Shown here in pieces: positions 1-10,400 of a stretch of DNA of 64,000 nucleotides; the stretch's first letter is position 1; each line of letters opens with the position of its first letter. This DNA is from Methylorubrum sp. B1-46 (GTDB lineage: Bacteria > Pseudomonadota > Alphaproteobacteria > Rhizobiales > Beijerinckiaceae), in the NCBI RefSeq assembly GCF_021117295.1, contig NZ_CP088247.1:1751001-1815000 (forward strand), written 5' to 3'. The position numbers and the translations under genes are program-made. Below the pieces are notes generated by a model. The model had not been told where the DNA came from. It saw only the letters and a list, made by a program, of their open reading frames with translations, and did no database searches.

Positions 1-1318
<1,318 letters not shown>

Positions 1319-1332
<14 letters not shown>

Positions 1333-2710
1333 GGTAGTTGCCGAGCAGCACGTTATCGAGACGGGCGATCGCGTCCTCGACCAGCACGGCGGCCGAGAAG
1401 TAGCGGGTCACGAGATGCGAGGCGATGGAGTGGTCGTTGGTGCCCATGTAGCGCACCGACAGGCCGGGCTCGATCTCGCCGGTCACGCCCGACTTGTGCA
1501 GGCCGACCACGCCCTGCTCGCCCTCGCCGACGCGCAGCAGCAGGATCGAGGTGGTCTGGGCGCCGGTGGCCGGGTCGATGTCGATCGGCAGCTTGTCGCT
1601 CGGCACCAGCGGCACGCCGCGCCAGGTGATGAAGGGCGCGCCGAACAGGTGCACCACGACCGGCGGCACGCCGCGGCGGGTGGCTTCCCGGCCGAAGGCC
1701 GCGATGGCGCGGGGGTGGGCCACGAAGAAGGCCGGCTTCTTCCACACCAGCGTCAGCAGCTCGTCGAGGTCGTCCGGAGTGGGCGGGCCGCCGCGGGTCG
1801 GGATGCGCTGACGGCCGCTGACTTCGTTGAGCAGGCCGAAAGCCGAGTTGTTGAGAAGCTCCCACTCCTCACGCTCCTTCACCGCATCGACGGTGAGGCG
1901 GATCTGCTCGCGGAGCTGGTCGATCTCGTTCGAGTAGAGGTCGGTGACGCGGGTATGGGTGTTGAGGATCGTCTGGATCGTCGAGAGGTGGTACTCGCGC
2001 GGATCGACCTCGTAATCGACGAAGGTGGTGGGCAGGCGCGGCTCGCCGGCATGCACCGCCAGAAGCTCGATGCCCTGCTCGCCGTAGGAGTTGGTGTGGC
2101 CCTTCAGGCGGTCGCGCTCCTCCTGATGCTGGGTGATCTTGGCCCGGATCTCGTCGCTCTCGATCGCGGCGCGGTCGAGTGTCAGCAGGGTCACCGCCGA
2201 GAGAGCCTTCACCGCCGGTGCCGGGGCGGCCTCGCCGACGAGGTCGTCGTCGCCGAAATAGTCGCCGCGGGTGGCAAGCCCCTGGCGCAGCCGGCCCTTG
2301 TAGGGGCCCGACAGCGTCAGCTCGACCGTGCCGTCGGCGACCACCACGAGGCTGCGGCCGGTCGAGCCCTCCTCGTGGATCACCTCGCCGGCCTTGTGAC
2401 GGCTCTCGGTGAACTTGCCCGCGAGTGCGGTGAGTTCGGCATCACCCAGGCGGCTGAACAGCGGCACGGCCCGCAGCGAGCCCGGACGCACGACGCGGCC
2501 CTTGTCCTCGGTGGCAAGATCCAGGCGGCCGGGCTTGGCCAGCACCACCGCCCTGCGGTTCACGCGGTAGACGCCGCCGGGAACGTCGACGAAGGGCAGG
2601 AGCCGCAAGAGCCAGCGCGGCGTGTTGGCCGCGTTCTGGACCGAGGTGACGGTCGCCGTCGCAAGATTGCGCGCGGCTGAGGCGCTGACGCTCAAACCCG
2701 GTCCGCTCAT
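1319..2710 (-). CDS. Family 2 encapsulin shell protein with cNMP-binding-like domain
   Basis: 463-aa HK97-fold nanocompartment shell protein that should self-assemble around the adjacent desulfurase. Residues 1-75 form the N-arm region. Residues about 78-195 match a cyclic-nucleotide-binding domain (VPLFSRLGDAELTALAG, GEVIHEEGSTGRSLVVVADG, GDYFGDDDLVGE). The rest is the family-2 capsid fold (FVDYEVDPREYHLSTIQTIL, TDLYSNEIDQLREQIRL, VWKKPAFFVAHPRAIAAFGRE, VRYMGTNDHSIASHLVTRYF). The phosphate-binding cassette of the cNMP domain looks degenerate: the usual Arg after the FGE-like motif is absent (APAPAVKAL), so ligand binding is doubtful. The ATG at 2710 is chosen because it has a GGAG about 9 nt upstream; the open frame continues upstream without recognisable sequence. 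Confidence 0.9.
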
Positions 2711-3223
2711 CGTCTGTTGTCTCCGTCGTCTTCGGCTGTTGGCTTGGGCTGTTGGCTTGCGCGGCGTCCGGCCCGCGAGGGGCCGAGGCACAGGACGGTG
2801 CGGCCGCGATGAGGCGATCCGCGCGAAAACTGACAAACAGGTCGCGAGGATTGGTGTCGGCGCGCAGAAATGCGCGCCGATGCAAGTTGTCGCTTGCGGT
2901 TTTGCGGCTGAACCAGTCTTGCTGCACCGCAATTCAGGGATAGGCGAGGTGATAAACCTGGGTCAACGAAACAATGTTCTAAATTTTAGCGAGTGTGGAG
3001 ATGGGTTTGCCTGTCGCGCGTCTTTGCGAGGAAGACGCCGCTAAAAATCTGGTCGATCGTAGAATTACGTTCTCGCGCCGGCTGGGGCGTTCCGGGCGAG
3101 GGAGGGCGATCTTGCCGGATAGAATTTTTCTTCGAGGCGGCTTGGAGCGTCTTACGAAGCGACCGTTCGCCGACCGCCTCTCCTCTGACCATGGCGATGT
3201 GGCGCGCGTTTCACGAGAGACTC
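2711..3223. other. Intergenic region upstream of encapsulin gene
   Basis: 513 bp between cysE and the shell gene, both on the minus strand. No convincing gene is seen. A relatively AT-rich patch around 2950-3060 could hold the shell/desulfurase promoter, but no clear -35/-10 pair or operator can be defined by eye. Confidence 0.5.
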
Positions 3224-4117
3224 TCAGATCCCGTCGCCGAAGCCGAAGGACTGGTCCATGCTCAGCGCGGGCGCCTCGCTCGCGGAAAGGCGCGAGACCA
3301 CCCGGGCCGGAACGCCGGCCACGGTGGTGTGTGGCGGAACCTCGTGCAGCACCACGGCGGCCGCGGCGACCTTCGCCCCCTCGCCCACGCGGATGTTGCC
3401 GAGCACCTTGGCCCCGACGCTGAGCAGCACGCCGCGCGCGATCTTCGGATGGCGGTCGCCGCTCTCCTTGCCGTTGCCGCCGAGCGTCACGGATTGCAGG
3501 ATCGAGACCTCGTCGGCGATCACCGTCGTCTCGCCGATCACCACCCCGGTGGCGTGATCGATGAACACGCCCGAGCCGATCCGGGCCGCGGGATGGATGT
3601 CGCAGCCGAACACCTCGGAGATGCGGCTCTGGACGTGGAGGGCCAGCGTCGCCCGCCCCTGATGCCAGAGCCAGTGCGCGACCCGGTAGGCTTCGAGCGC
3701 GGCGAAGCCCTTGTAGAACAGGAACGGGTCGAGATAGCGCCGGCAGGTTGGGTCGCGTTCGCGGATGGCGATCAGGTCGCGCACCGCATGCGCGCCGGCA
3801 TGCGGGTCCGCCTCGAAAGCCGAGAGGCAGAGGTCGCGCATGGCGAGCCGCGAGAGGTCGCCGTCGCCGAGGCGGTGGGCGAGGCGGTAGGCCAGGGCCT
3901 GGGCGAGGCTGCGCTGGTCGAGGACCGTCGCCTGGACGATGCCCGCATAGAGCGGCTCCTCGATCAGCGCCGCCTCGGCCTCGGCCCGAAGCTCCGTCCA
4001 GACATCGGCCTCGCGCGTGCTGCGGCTGGTGGTGCGCAGGGGTGGGGGGAAGGGCGGCGGCATCGCCGCGTGGGTCGCGATCTCGGTGCCCGAATGTGCC
4101 GTGATGTGCGCGGTCAT
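3224..4117 (-). CDS. cysE: Serine O-acetyltransferase
   Basis: 297-aa enzyme making O-acetylserine from serine and acetyl-CoA, the carbon acceptor for cysteine synthesis. A helical N-terminal domain (residues about 35-160, e.g. LDPFLFYKGFAALEAYRVAHWL) precedes a left-handed beta-helix of hexapeptide repeats with the catalytic region FIDHATGVVIGET and GDRHPKIARG. The protein ends in GDGI, the same C-terminal tail that in E. coli CysE inserts into O-acetylserine sulfhydrylase, so cysteine synthase complex formation is plausible. The ATG is preceded by a GAGGGGG stretch. It starts 20 nt after the 68-aa gene and lies upstream of the encapsulin/desulfurase pair. CysE genes are known partners of desulfurase-loaded encapsulins, which supports one sulfur-handling locus. 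Confidence 0.93.
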   Translation of the reverse strand: MTAHITAHSGTEIATHAAMPPPFPPPLRTTSRSTREADVWTELRAEAEAALIEEPLYAGIVQATVLDQRSLAQALAYRLAHRLGDGDLSRLAMRDLCLSAFEADPHAGAHAVRDLIAIRERDPTCRRYLDPFLFYKGFAALEAYRVAHWLWHQGRATLALHVQSRISEVFGCDIHPAARIGSGVFIDHATGVVIGETTVIADEVSILQSVTLGGNGKESGDRHPKIARGVLLSVGAKVLGNIRVGEGAKVAAAAVVLHEVPPHTTVAGVPARVVSRLSASEAPALSMDQSFGFGDGI

Positions 4118-4137
4118 GGTCCGGCCCCCTCGGCCGA

Positions 4138-4344
4138 TCAGTGAACGCGGCGGAACAGGTCGGGCAGGTAGCGCTGCAGGGTGTCGTGCCCGTCGAATTT
4201 TACGTCAATGGTGGCCAGCCCCCGGCCCTGCCCGTGGATGCCGACGACCCGGCCCCGCGCATGGCGCCAGATCCCGAGCGCTTCGGCGAGGTCGAGACGC
4301 TCGAACACGACTTGATCGCCGGGCGTCACCGTCGCTGCAGCCAT
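4138..4344 (-). CDS. 68-aa protein of unknown function, first gene of the cysE/encapsulin locus
   Basis: Small protein beginning MAAATVTPGDQVVFERLD and ending DLFRRVH. No signal peptide or membrane segment. The alternating hydrophobic/charged pattern with Gly turns (RGRVVGIHGQGRG, ATIDVKFDGHD) suggests a small beta-barrel or SH3-like fold. I do not recognise the family. The ATG at 4344 is preceded by GGGAG with good spacing, which rules against the longer frame reading from about 4602. It ends 20 nt before cysE and is almost certainly co-transcribed, so a role in cysteine/sulfur metabolism is likely by context only. Confidence 0.75.
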   Translation of the reverse strand: MAAATVTPGDQVVFERLDLAEALGIWRHARGRVVGIHGQGRGLATIDVKFDGHDTLQRYLPDLFRRVH

Positions 4345-4805
4345 GGCATCGAACTCCCTCAAGCGGCCGTTTGGGACGGCCTGATTCCGGTTGTGCGGGT
4401 GCGGGTGGTCTTGGTGATGGTCTCGGGACCGGGTCCGAAAACGGTCTTCCGAATGCCCCCGCGCAGCGAAGAAGATTTCAGTCGCGGAAGGGACAGATGG
4501 AAGCATGTTCTTCGCTAAGTCATTGTACCATATTGATAATTGGTGATTTTCCGCGGTTTGGCAAGCCTTGATCATGCGCTCGTGCCGGCTGTCGGGCCGC
4601 ACCGGCGCCGTCGCGGCGGCAAGGCCGGGGCAGAACCGGCGACGGGTTGAGACGACGGTTCTCGCTCATCCCATGCACGGAGATGATCCGTGCCGGAGGG
4701 ACTGGATTCTTGGCAGGACCTTCGCAGCGACCTCGACAGAGCCGTTGCCGCCGCTCGCACCGAAAAATCCGAAGAGGCCTCGCCGATCGGCCGCGTGCCG
4801 CCGGC
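4345..4805. other. Intergenic region; likely promoter of the sulfur locus
   Basis: About 460 bp without a convincing gene. A distinctly AT-rich patch at 4515-4555 (minus-strand TACAAT at 4528-4523) is the best promoter candidate for the 68-aa/cysE genes. The spacing to a good -35 is not convincing. Confidence 0.35.
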
Positions 4806-4860
4806 TAGAGCATCGGCTTTTTCCCGAAAGCCGGCGGCCACCTTTCGGGACGATGCTCTA
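4806..4860. repeat. REP-like palindromic element, copy 1
   Basis: Nested inverted repeat: outer arms TAGAGCATCG (4806-4815) and CGATGCTCTA (4851-4860), inner arms CCCGAAAG (4823-4830) and CTTTCGGG (4842-4849). The right arm contains the TAG stop of the CHASE2 cyclase gene (4860-4858, minus strand). Related copies are at 19515-19585, 25487-25527 and 38959-39006. Position at gene ends suggests a transcript-end or mRNA-stabilising role. Confidence 0.85.
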
Positions 4861-7119
4861 TTTCGTCGTGGCGACGGTGACGCCGTCCCAATCGGCGGGC
4901 GGCGGCTCTCGGCGGAAGGTCGCGGCGCGCTCGGCATAGAGCGCGTAAAGGCCGTCGATCCGCAGTCCCTGCGCCAGCGCCCGGCAGGCTTGCGCGGCCG
5001 CGCCGGTCTCGTCCCATTGCCGGGCGTGATAGGCTGCGATCATCGCGGCGTGCCGGGCCGCGAGCTGCCGGAACGGCTCGGACCGCCGAAAATCCTCATC
5101 CCCGACGAGGGTGAAGACGGTCTCGGGTTCGCTCTTGCCCTTCACCCGGACGCGATCGAGTTCGAGCACCGGGAAGCGCTCGCGGATGGCCTCGGCCGTC
5201 GCCGCGCCGAGAACGATCTTTACCCCGTAGAGCTTGGACTGTCCCTCGAGCCGGGAGGCGACGTTCACGGGGTCGCCGAGCACCGAATAGTCGAAGCGCA
5301 GGTCGGAGCCCATATTGCCGACGACGCAGGGTCCGGTGTTGATGCCGATGCCGATATCGAGCGGCAGGACCGGATGCCCGCCGGCCTCCGCCTCGCGCCG
5401 ACGTGCCGCGTTCAGGGCGTCCATCCGCGCCAGCATGTCGAGGGCGGCCGCCGCGGCCTGGGCCTCGTGGTCCGCGACGGGCAGCGGCGCGTTCCAGAAC
5501 GCCATGATCGCGTCGCCCATGTATTTGTCGATCGTCCCCTGCCGGTCGAGGATGGCGTTCGTCAGCGGGGTAAGGAAGCGGTTCATCAGGGCCGTGAGCC
5601 CGGCCGGATCGTCCTTGTAGAACTCCGCGATCGCGGTGAAGCCGCGCACGTCCGAGAACATGATCGTCAGGCGCCGCTCCTCGCCGCCGAGCCGCAGCGG
5701 CTCGGGCGAGTGGGCGAGCTGCTCCACGAGGTCCGGCGACAGGTAGCGGCCGAAGGCGGTGCGGATCCGCTTCCGCCCGGCCTGCTCGCGGAAGTAGTTG
5801 GTGAAGACGAGGGTGAGGTAGAGGAGGAAGGTCGTCAGCAGCGGGTAGGTGGCATCGAACAGGATGCCGTGGGCGGAGAACCGGTACCACGACAGGAAGA
5901 CGAGCTGTCCCGCCACGAGGCTGCCGAACAGCAGCAGGCCGAGCGCGCCGAGGATGGGGGCAAACAGGATGATGGCGAGCGACACCGCCGCCGTCGCGCC
6001 GACCTCGATCAGGGTCGCCTCGTTCGGCACGGTGAGAGTGGCGCCGGTCAGCAGGTTTTCCAGGAGCTGCGCGTGGATCTCGACCCCCGGCATCGAGCGG
6101 TCGAGCGGCGTGGTGCGGTTGTCGAGCAGACCGACGGAGGATGTGCCGACGAGAACGATCTTTTCGCGCAGTCGCTCCGGCGGCACCGTGCCGTTGAGGA
6201 GGTCGCGGGCCGACACGTAGAGCCCCGGATCGTGCGGGCTGAAGCGCACCCAGATCTGCCCGTGCGGATCGGTCGGGACGGTGAGCTCGGGCAGGCGGAT
6301 CGAGACGACACCCGCCTCGTCGGTGCGGATCAGCAGGGTGTCGGCCCCGGTCGCCACCCGCAGGATGTCGAGCGCCAGGGTCGGCACCACGGTGCCGCCC
6401 GCCCGCAGCACCAGCGGCACCCGCCGCACCACGCCGTCCCGCTCGGGGCTGATGGTGAAGACGCCCCGCCCGGCGGCGGCCCGCTCCAAGACCGGCAGGT
6501 TGCGGATCAGGCCCGGAAAACCGATCAGCGCCGTCTCCGGATCGAAATCCGTCCCCACCACGGCGGTGCCGGTCTGCGGCGGCGGCTCATGTCCGGTCCA
6601 GGCGATCGGCGTGCTCGCGGCGGTCTGGCCCAGCACCACGGGAAGGCGCCCAATCGCCTCGGCGAAGACCGCGTCGCTATCGGGCTGCGCCCTGAGGTCG
6701 GCGCGGGCCGCCTCGCTCAGATCCGGCAGGGTCTCGGCGAGAAGCGGCGGCGACAGGCGGTCGGGTTCGGAGAAGACGATGTCGAAGGCGGCGATCACCG
6801 CGCCGGCCTCCTGGAGCTTGCCGCACATCGCGGCGAGCCGCGTGCGCGTCCACGGCCATTGGCCGAATTCCTTGAGGCTCGCCTCGTCGATATCGACGAT
6901 GGCCACCGGACGATCGGCCGGCGGCACCCGCGGCGAGAGCACCTGCAGCGCGTCGAAGGTGCGCACGCGCAGGGCCTCGACCGGCGGCGGATCGGTGATC
7001 CGCAAGAGCAGCAGCAGCACGAGCAGGCCGCTCGCCAGCAGCCGCCCCGGCCCGATGCGGCGGCCGAGGCGACCGATCCAGCCGAGGGCGCCCCGGCTCG
7101 CGGGCCTAGCAGACATCAT
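4858..7119 (-). CDS. CHASE2-domain adenylate cyclase (class III)
   Basis: 753-aa inner-membrane receptor cyclase. There is one membrane segment at about residues 26-40, then an extracytoplasmic CHASE2 domain to about 340 (RTFDALQVLSPR, VAIVDIDEASLKEFGQWPW, AFDIVFSEPDR, GVEIHAQLLENLL), then about three closely spaced membrane helices (about 345-430) and a cytosolic class III catalytic domain (about 480-660). The metal-binding aspartates are present in TIMFSDVRGF and KYMGDAIMAFW, and the transition-state Asn/Arg in VNVASRLEGQS. The Lys of DKYMGD and the Asp of FDYSVLGD fit ATP rather than GTP. Its stop codon lies in a REP element. It is on the same strand as the upstream autotransporter. CHASE2 cyclases often neighbour FecR-domain proteins in alphaproteobacteria, and one is present at 17190. 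Confidence 0.92.
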   Translation of the reverse strand: MMSARPASRGALGWIGRLGRRIGPGRLLASGLLVLLLLLRITDPPPVEALRVRTFDALQVLSPRVPPADRPVAIVDIDEASLKEFGQWPWTRTRLAAMCGKLQEAGAVIAAFDIVFSEPDRLSPPLLAETLPDLSEAARADLRAQPDSDAVFAEAIGRLPVVLGQTAASTPIAWTGHEPPPQTGTAVVGTDFDPETALIGFPGLIRNLPVLERAAAGRGVFTISPERDGVVRRVPLVLRAGGTVVPTLALDILRVATGADTLLIRTDEAGVVSIRLPELTVPTDPHGQIWVRFSPHDPGLYVSARDLLNGTVPPERLREKIVLVGTSSVGLLDNRTTPLDRSMPGVEIHAQLLENLLTGATLTVPNEATLIEVGATAAVSLAIILFAPILGALGLLLFGSLVAGQLVFLSWYRFSAHGILFDATYPLLTTFLLYLTLVFTNYFREQAGRKRIRTAFGRYLSPDLVEQLAHSPEPLRLGGEERRLTIMFSDVRGFTAIAEFYKDDPAGLTALMNRFLTPLTNAILDRQGTIDKYMGDAIMAFWNAPLPVADHEAQAAAAALDMLARMDALNAARRREAEAGGHPVLPLDIGIGINTGPCVVGNMGSDLRFDYSVLGDPVNVASRLEGQSKLYGVKIVLGAATAEAIRERFPVLELDRVRVKGKSEPETVFTLVGDEDFRRSEPFRQLAARHAAMIAAYHARQWDETGAAAQACRALAQGLRIDGLYALYAERAATFRREPPPADWDGVTVATTK

Positions 7120-7170
7120 GCATGTCCGGCGATCTCATCCGGCGTCCGGCTGATCGCTGCGGGACGTGCG

Positions 7171-7388
7171 GAGCCCCCTCTCCCCGCACGCGGGGAGAGG
7201 CCTGTCTGCACCCTGTCGTGCAGACAGGAAGCGCAGGCGAAGCCGGAGCGGTGGTGAGGGGGCGGCTCAGGATGAGGCTCTTTCGGCCAAGCCCCCTCAC
7301 CTTCGGCTGCCCCCTCACCTTCGGCTGCCGCCTCGCTTCGGCGACGACAGGGTCGCCGAAGCCCTCTCCCCGCACGCGGAGAGAGGGG
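7171..7388. repeat. Cluster of hairpins and short direct repeats between cyclase and autotransporter genes
   Basis: The 347-bp gap holds no gene but is structured. A perfect 10-bp-arm hairpin lies at 7177-7200 (CCTCTCCCCG/CGGGGAGAGG). A second 10-bp-arm hairpin lies at 7201-7228 (CCTGTCTGCA/TGCAGACAGG). An 18-19-bp direct repeat (CCCCTCACCTTCGGCTGC) lies at 7292-7310 and 7311-7329. An imperfect second copy of the first hairpin is at 7361-7388. It looks like a nested dispersed repeat; it could also stop transcription leaving the autotransporter gene. Confidence 0.75.
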
Positions 7389-7466
7389 AATTCACGGCTC
7401 CCGGGGTCATCATCAGGAAGCCGTATCATGTGCGGTTCTTCCAGCCGATCCTCGCGTGAAAAACCG

Positions 7467-10400
7467 TCAGAACGCGTAGCGCACCGAGGCACCGCCGTGG
7501 ATGGTGTCGCCGACCGGCTGCGGCCCGAGCGTGCCGAGGATGAAGCCGTCGAGCGCCAGATCCTGCTGCAGGCGGTAGCTGATCCGTGCCCCGTACTCCA
7601 CCCAGGTGAGATCCTTGATCGGGGTCGTGAACGGTACGTCCGCCACCGTCCCGTTCAGGCCGCTCTTCAGGCCGAAGCCGTGGGCGACGCCGAGATTCAC
7701 TTGCGTCTCGATCGCGGTGCCGAACAGGCGCGTGTACTGCCCGCCGATCTTGGCGATGTTGATGATGTCGGTGCCGCCGCGGCTCGCCAGGGCGTAGGGG
7801 TTCGGGGCGAGCAGGCCCTCGGTGTACGCGCCCGCAAATTGCCAGCCGCGGCTATACTCGACGGCCGCCGCGACCTCGTCCTGCGGTGACAGCCGGGCGA
7901 CGTAGCCGACCCGGCCGAAGACCGAGCCGCCGAGGGTCGAGACCCGCCCGGTGCCCTGGCCGGCCATGGTCCCGAAGGTGTAGCTCCGACTGTAGGTCGT
8001 GGTCTGGCTCGGCGCGAACAGGCCGCCGACATCCACGAACGGTCGTGCCGAGCCGAGACCCGCCGGATCGTAGCGCAGCAGACCGGCGAAGATCGGCCCG
8101 CCGGAGACGCGGACCCGGCCGCTGTCGTAGCCGGTATAGGCGAAGCCGCCGATGGCGATCAGTTCGTCGCTCAAGGCTTTGCGGCCCTGCGCACCGACGC
8201 TGTAGGAGCCGGCCATCCCGAAGCCGCTGAAACAGTCGCCGCAGCTGATCTGCTGGTTGAAGCCGGTGAGCACGCTGCCGAGAATGCGCTGCGTCACGAA
8301 GGCGCCGAAGCGGTCGCGCGCCAACCCTTGCGCCGCGGCGATCGCGCTGGTCAGGTCCGGCCCCGGCTCGGTCGGGCGGCCGGGCTCCGTCTCGCCGAAC
8401 TGGAGGTAGGCGCTGTTCGCGTCGTAGCCGACGACCGGCTGCAGGCCGCGCACCGGCGCCGTGAAGGTGACGGTGGTGAACTGGCCGGTGAGCCCGGCGC
8501 TCGCCACTAGGATCGGCAACCGCACCGGCGTGGTGTAGGCCAGCGTCGAGGGCGTGATCTGGAGGATGCCGCCCGACGCGATCGTCGCGCTAGACGGCGT
8601 GACGAGCCGGCTCGCCGCCGTCAGCGACAGGGTCGTCGCCAGGGTGGAGCCCGATCCGAGCACCACCGGTCCCTCCGCCGTCAGCGTGCCGGTGGGGTTG
8701 GCCGCGTTGCCCGGCGCCACGAAGCCCCCCGACTGGACCGTGAGCGCGCCGACCCAGCCGGTTCCGGTCAGACCCGCGCCGGGGCCGACCGTGAGGATCG
8801 ACGAGCCGGTGAGCGCGCCATCGACCTGGAGGATGCCGGCCGTGACCGCGGTGGCGCTGGCATAGCTGCCGGTGCCGGACACCACCAGCGTGCCGAGGCC
8901 GGCCTTCTCCAGGCTGCCGGGCCCGGAGATCGGCCCGGACAGGGCGATCGTGCCCGGACCGGAATCGATCGTCGCGAGGCCGGGATTCGCGAGGCGGATG
9001 GCGTTCTCGACCGTGTAGCCGCTGCCGAGGAAGGCGAGGCGGGTGCCGGAATCGAGGGCGATGGCGCCGCTGCCGGCCGAGCCCGGCCCGCCGAGCGCCA
9101 GCGTGCCACCCGCCACCGTGGTCCCGCCGCCGAAGGTGCTGGCTCCCGTCAGCGCCAGCGTGCCGGCCCCGACCTTGGCCAGGGACAGCGCGCCGCCGCC
9201 CGCGCCGTCCTGCAGCACGGTCCCGTCGGTGCTGCCGGCGCCCAGGGTCAGGATCGCTGCCGTCGCCGCACCGTTCTGGATCACGCCGCCCTGCCCCGTC
9301 AGGGTGCCGATGCCGAGGGCGTTGCCGGCGAGGCTCACCGTGCCGGCATTGGTCAGGCTGGTGAGGTCGGCCAGCGGACCGGAGAGTGTGAGGCTCGCCC
9401 CGGCCGCGTTCGTCACCGGCCCCGCGATCCGTCCCTGCGCCGTCACCGTGGCGGCGTTCGTCAGCGCGCCGTTGACGAGGTTGCCGGAGCCGAGCGCGAG
9501 GCTGCCGCCGCTGATCGTCACGGCGCCGTTCAGCGTGCCGGTGTTGGTCACGGCACCCGCATTGCTCGTCAGTGCGCCGGCGGTGCCGCGGTTGAGGAAG
9601 GTGCCGCTGTTGGCGACGGCCCCATTGATGGTGCCGTCGTTGATCGTGGAGCCGGCATTGGTGAGGCTGCCGCCGACCGCCCCCGCATTGGCGAAGCGAC
9701 CTCCGGCCCCTGTCGCCACCGAGCCCGCCAGCGATCCGCCGGCGGCGAGCGCCAGGGTGCCGGCCTCGACCGTCGTCGCGCCGGTAAAGGTGCCGGCGCC
9801 CGCGAGCGTCAGCGTGCCGGATCCGAGCTTGCGCAGGCCGATCCCCGCCCCTCCGTTCAGCCCCGTGGCGATGGTGGCGGAGACGCCGGCATCGACGGTG
9901 ACGAAGCTCTGGCTCGGCGTCGAGAACGGATCGCCGGTGAGGAGAAGCGCGCCCGGCCCGGCGAGGCGGTAGCCTTCGCTCGTGAATTGCAGGCCCTGCA
10001 CGGCCTGCGTCCCGGCCACCGTCACCGTGCCTGCGCTGCCGCCGAACAGGCCGACGCCGGAGCGCCAGAGGTCGTTGATCTGCCCGCCGGGCAGGCGCGT
10101 CCAGTTGGTGCCGCCCGCGCTCCAGGTGCCAGCGCCGCCCTGGGCGCCGGCGGCGGCGCCGGTGGTGTCGGCGCCGTCCCAGAGCTGCACCGATTGGTTG
10201 CCGTTGGTGACGAGCACGTTCACCTGATTCGGGATGTCGGTGTAGACGAGCGCGCTGGTGCCGGCGCCCGGCGTCGTGACGCCGGCAAAGGCGCCCGAGA
10301 CCGTGCCGCCGTAGTTGAACAGCCGGTAGGCGCCCGAGACCGGCGGAGCCGTAGCGCCGGCCGCCGAGACGAGGCTGAGCGTGCCGCCGAGCCCGAGATT

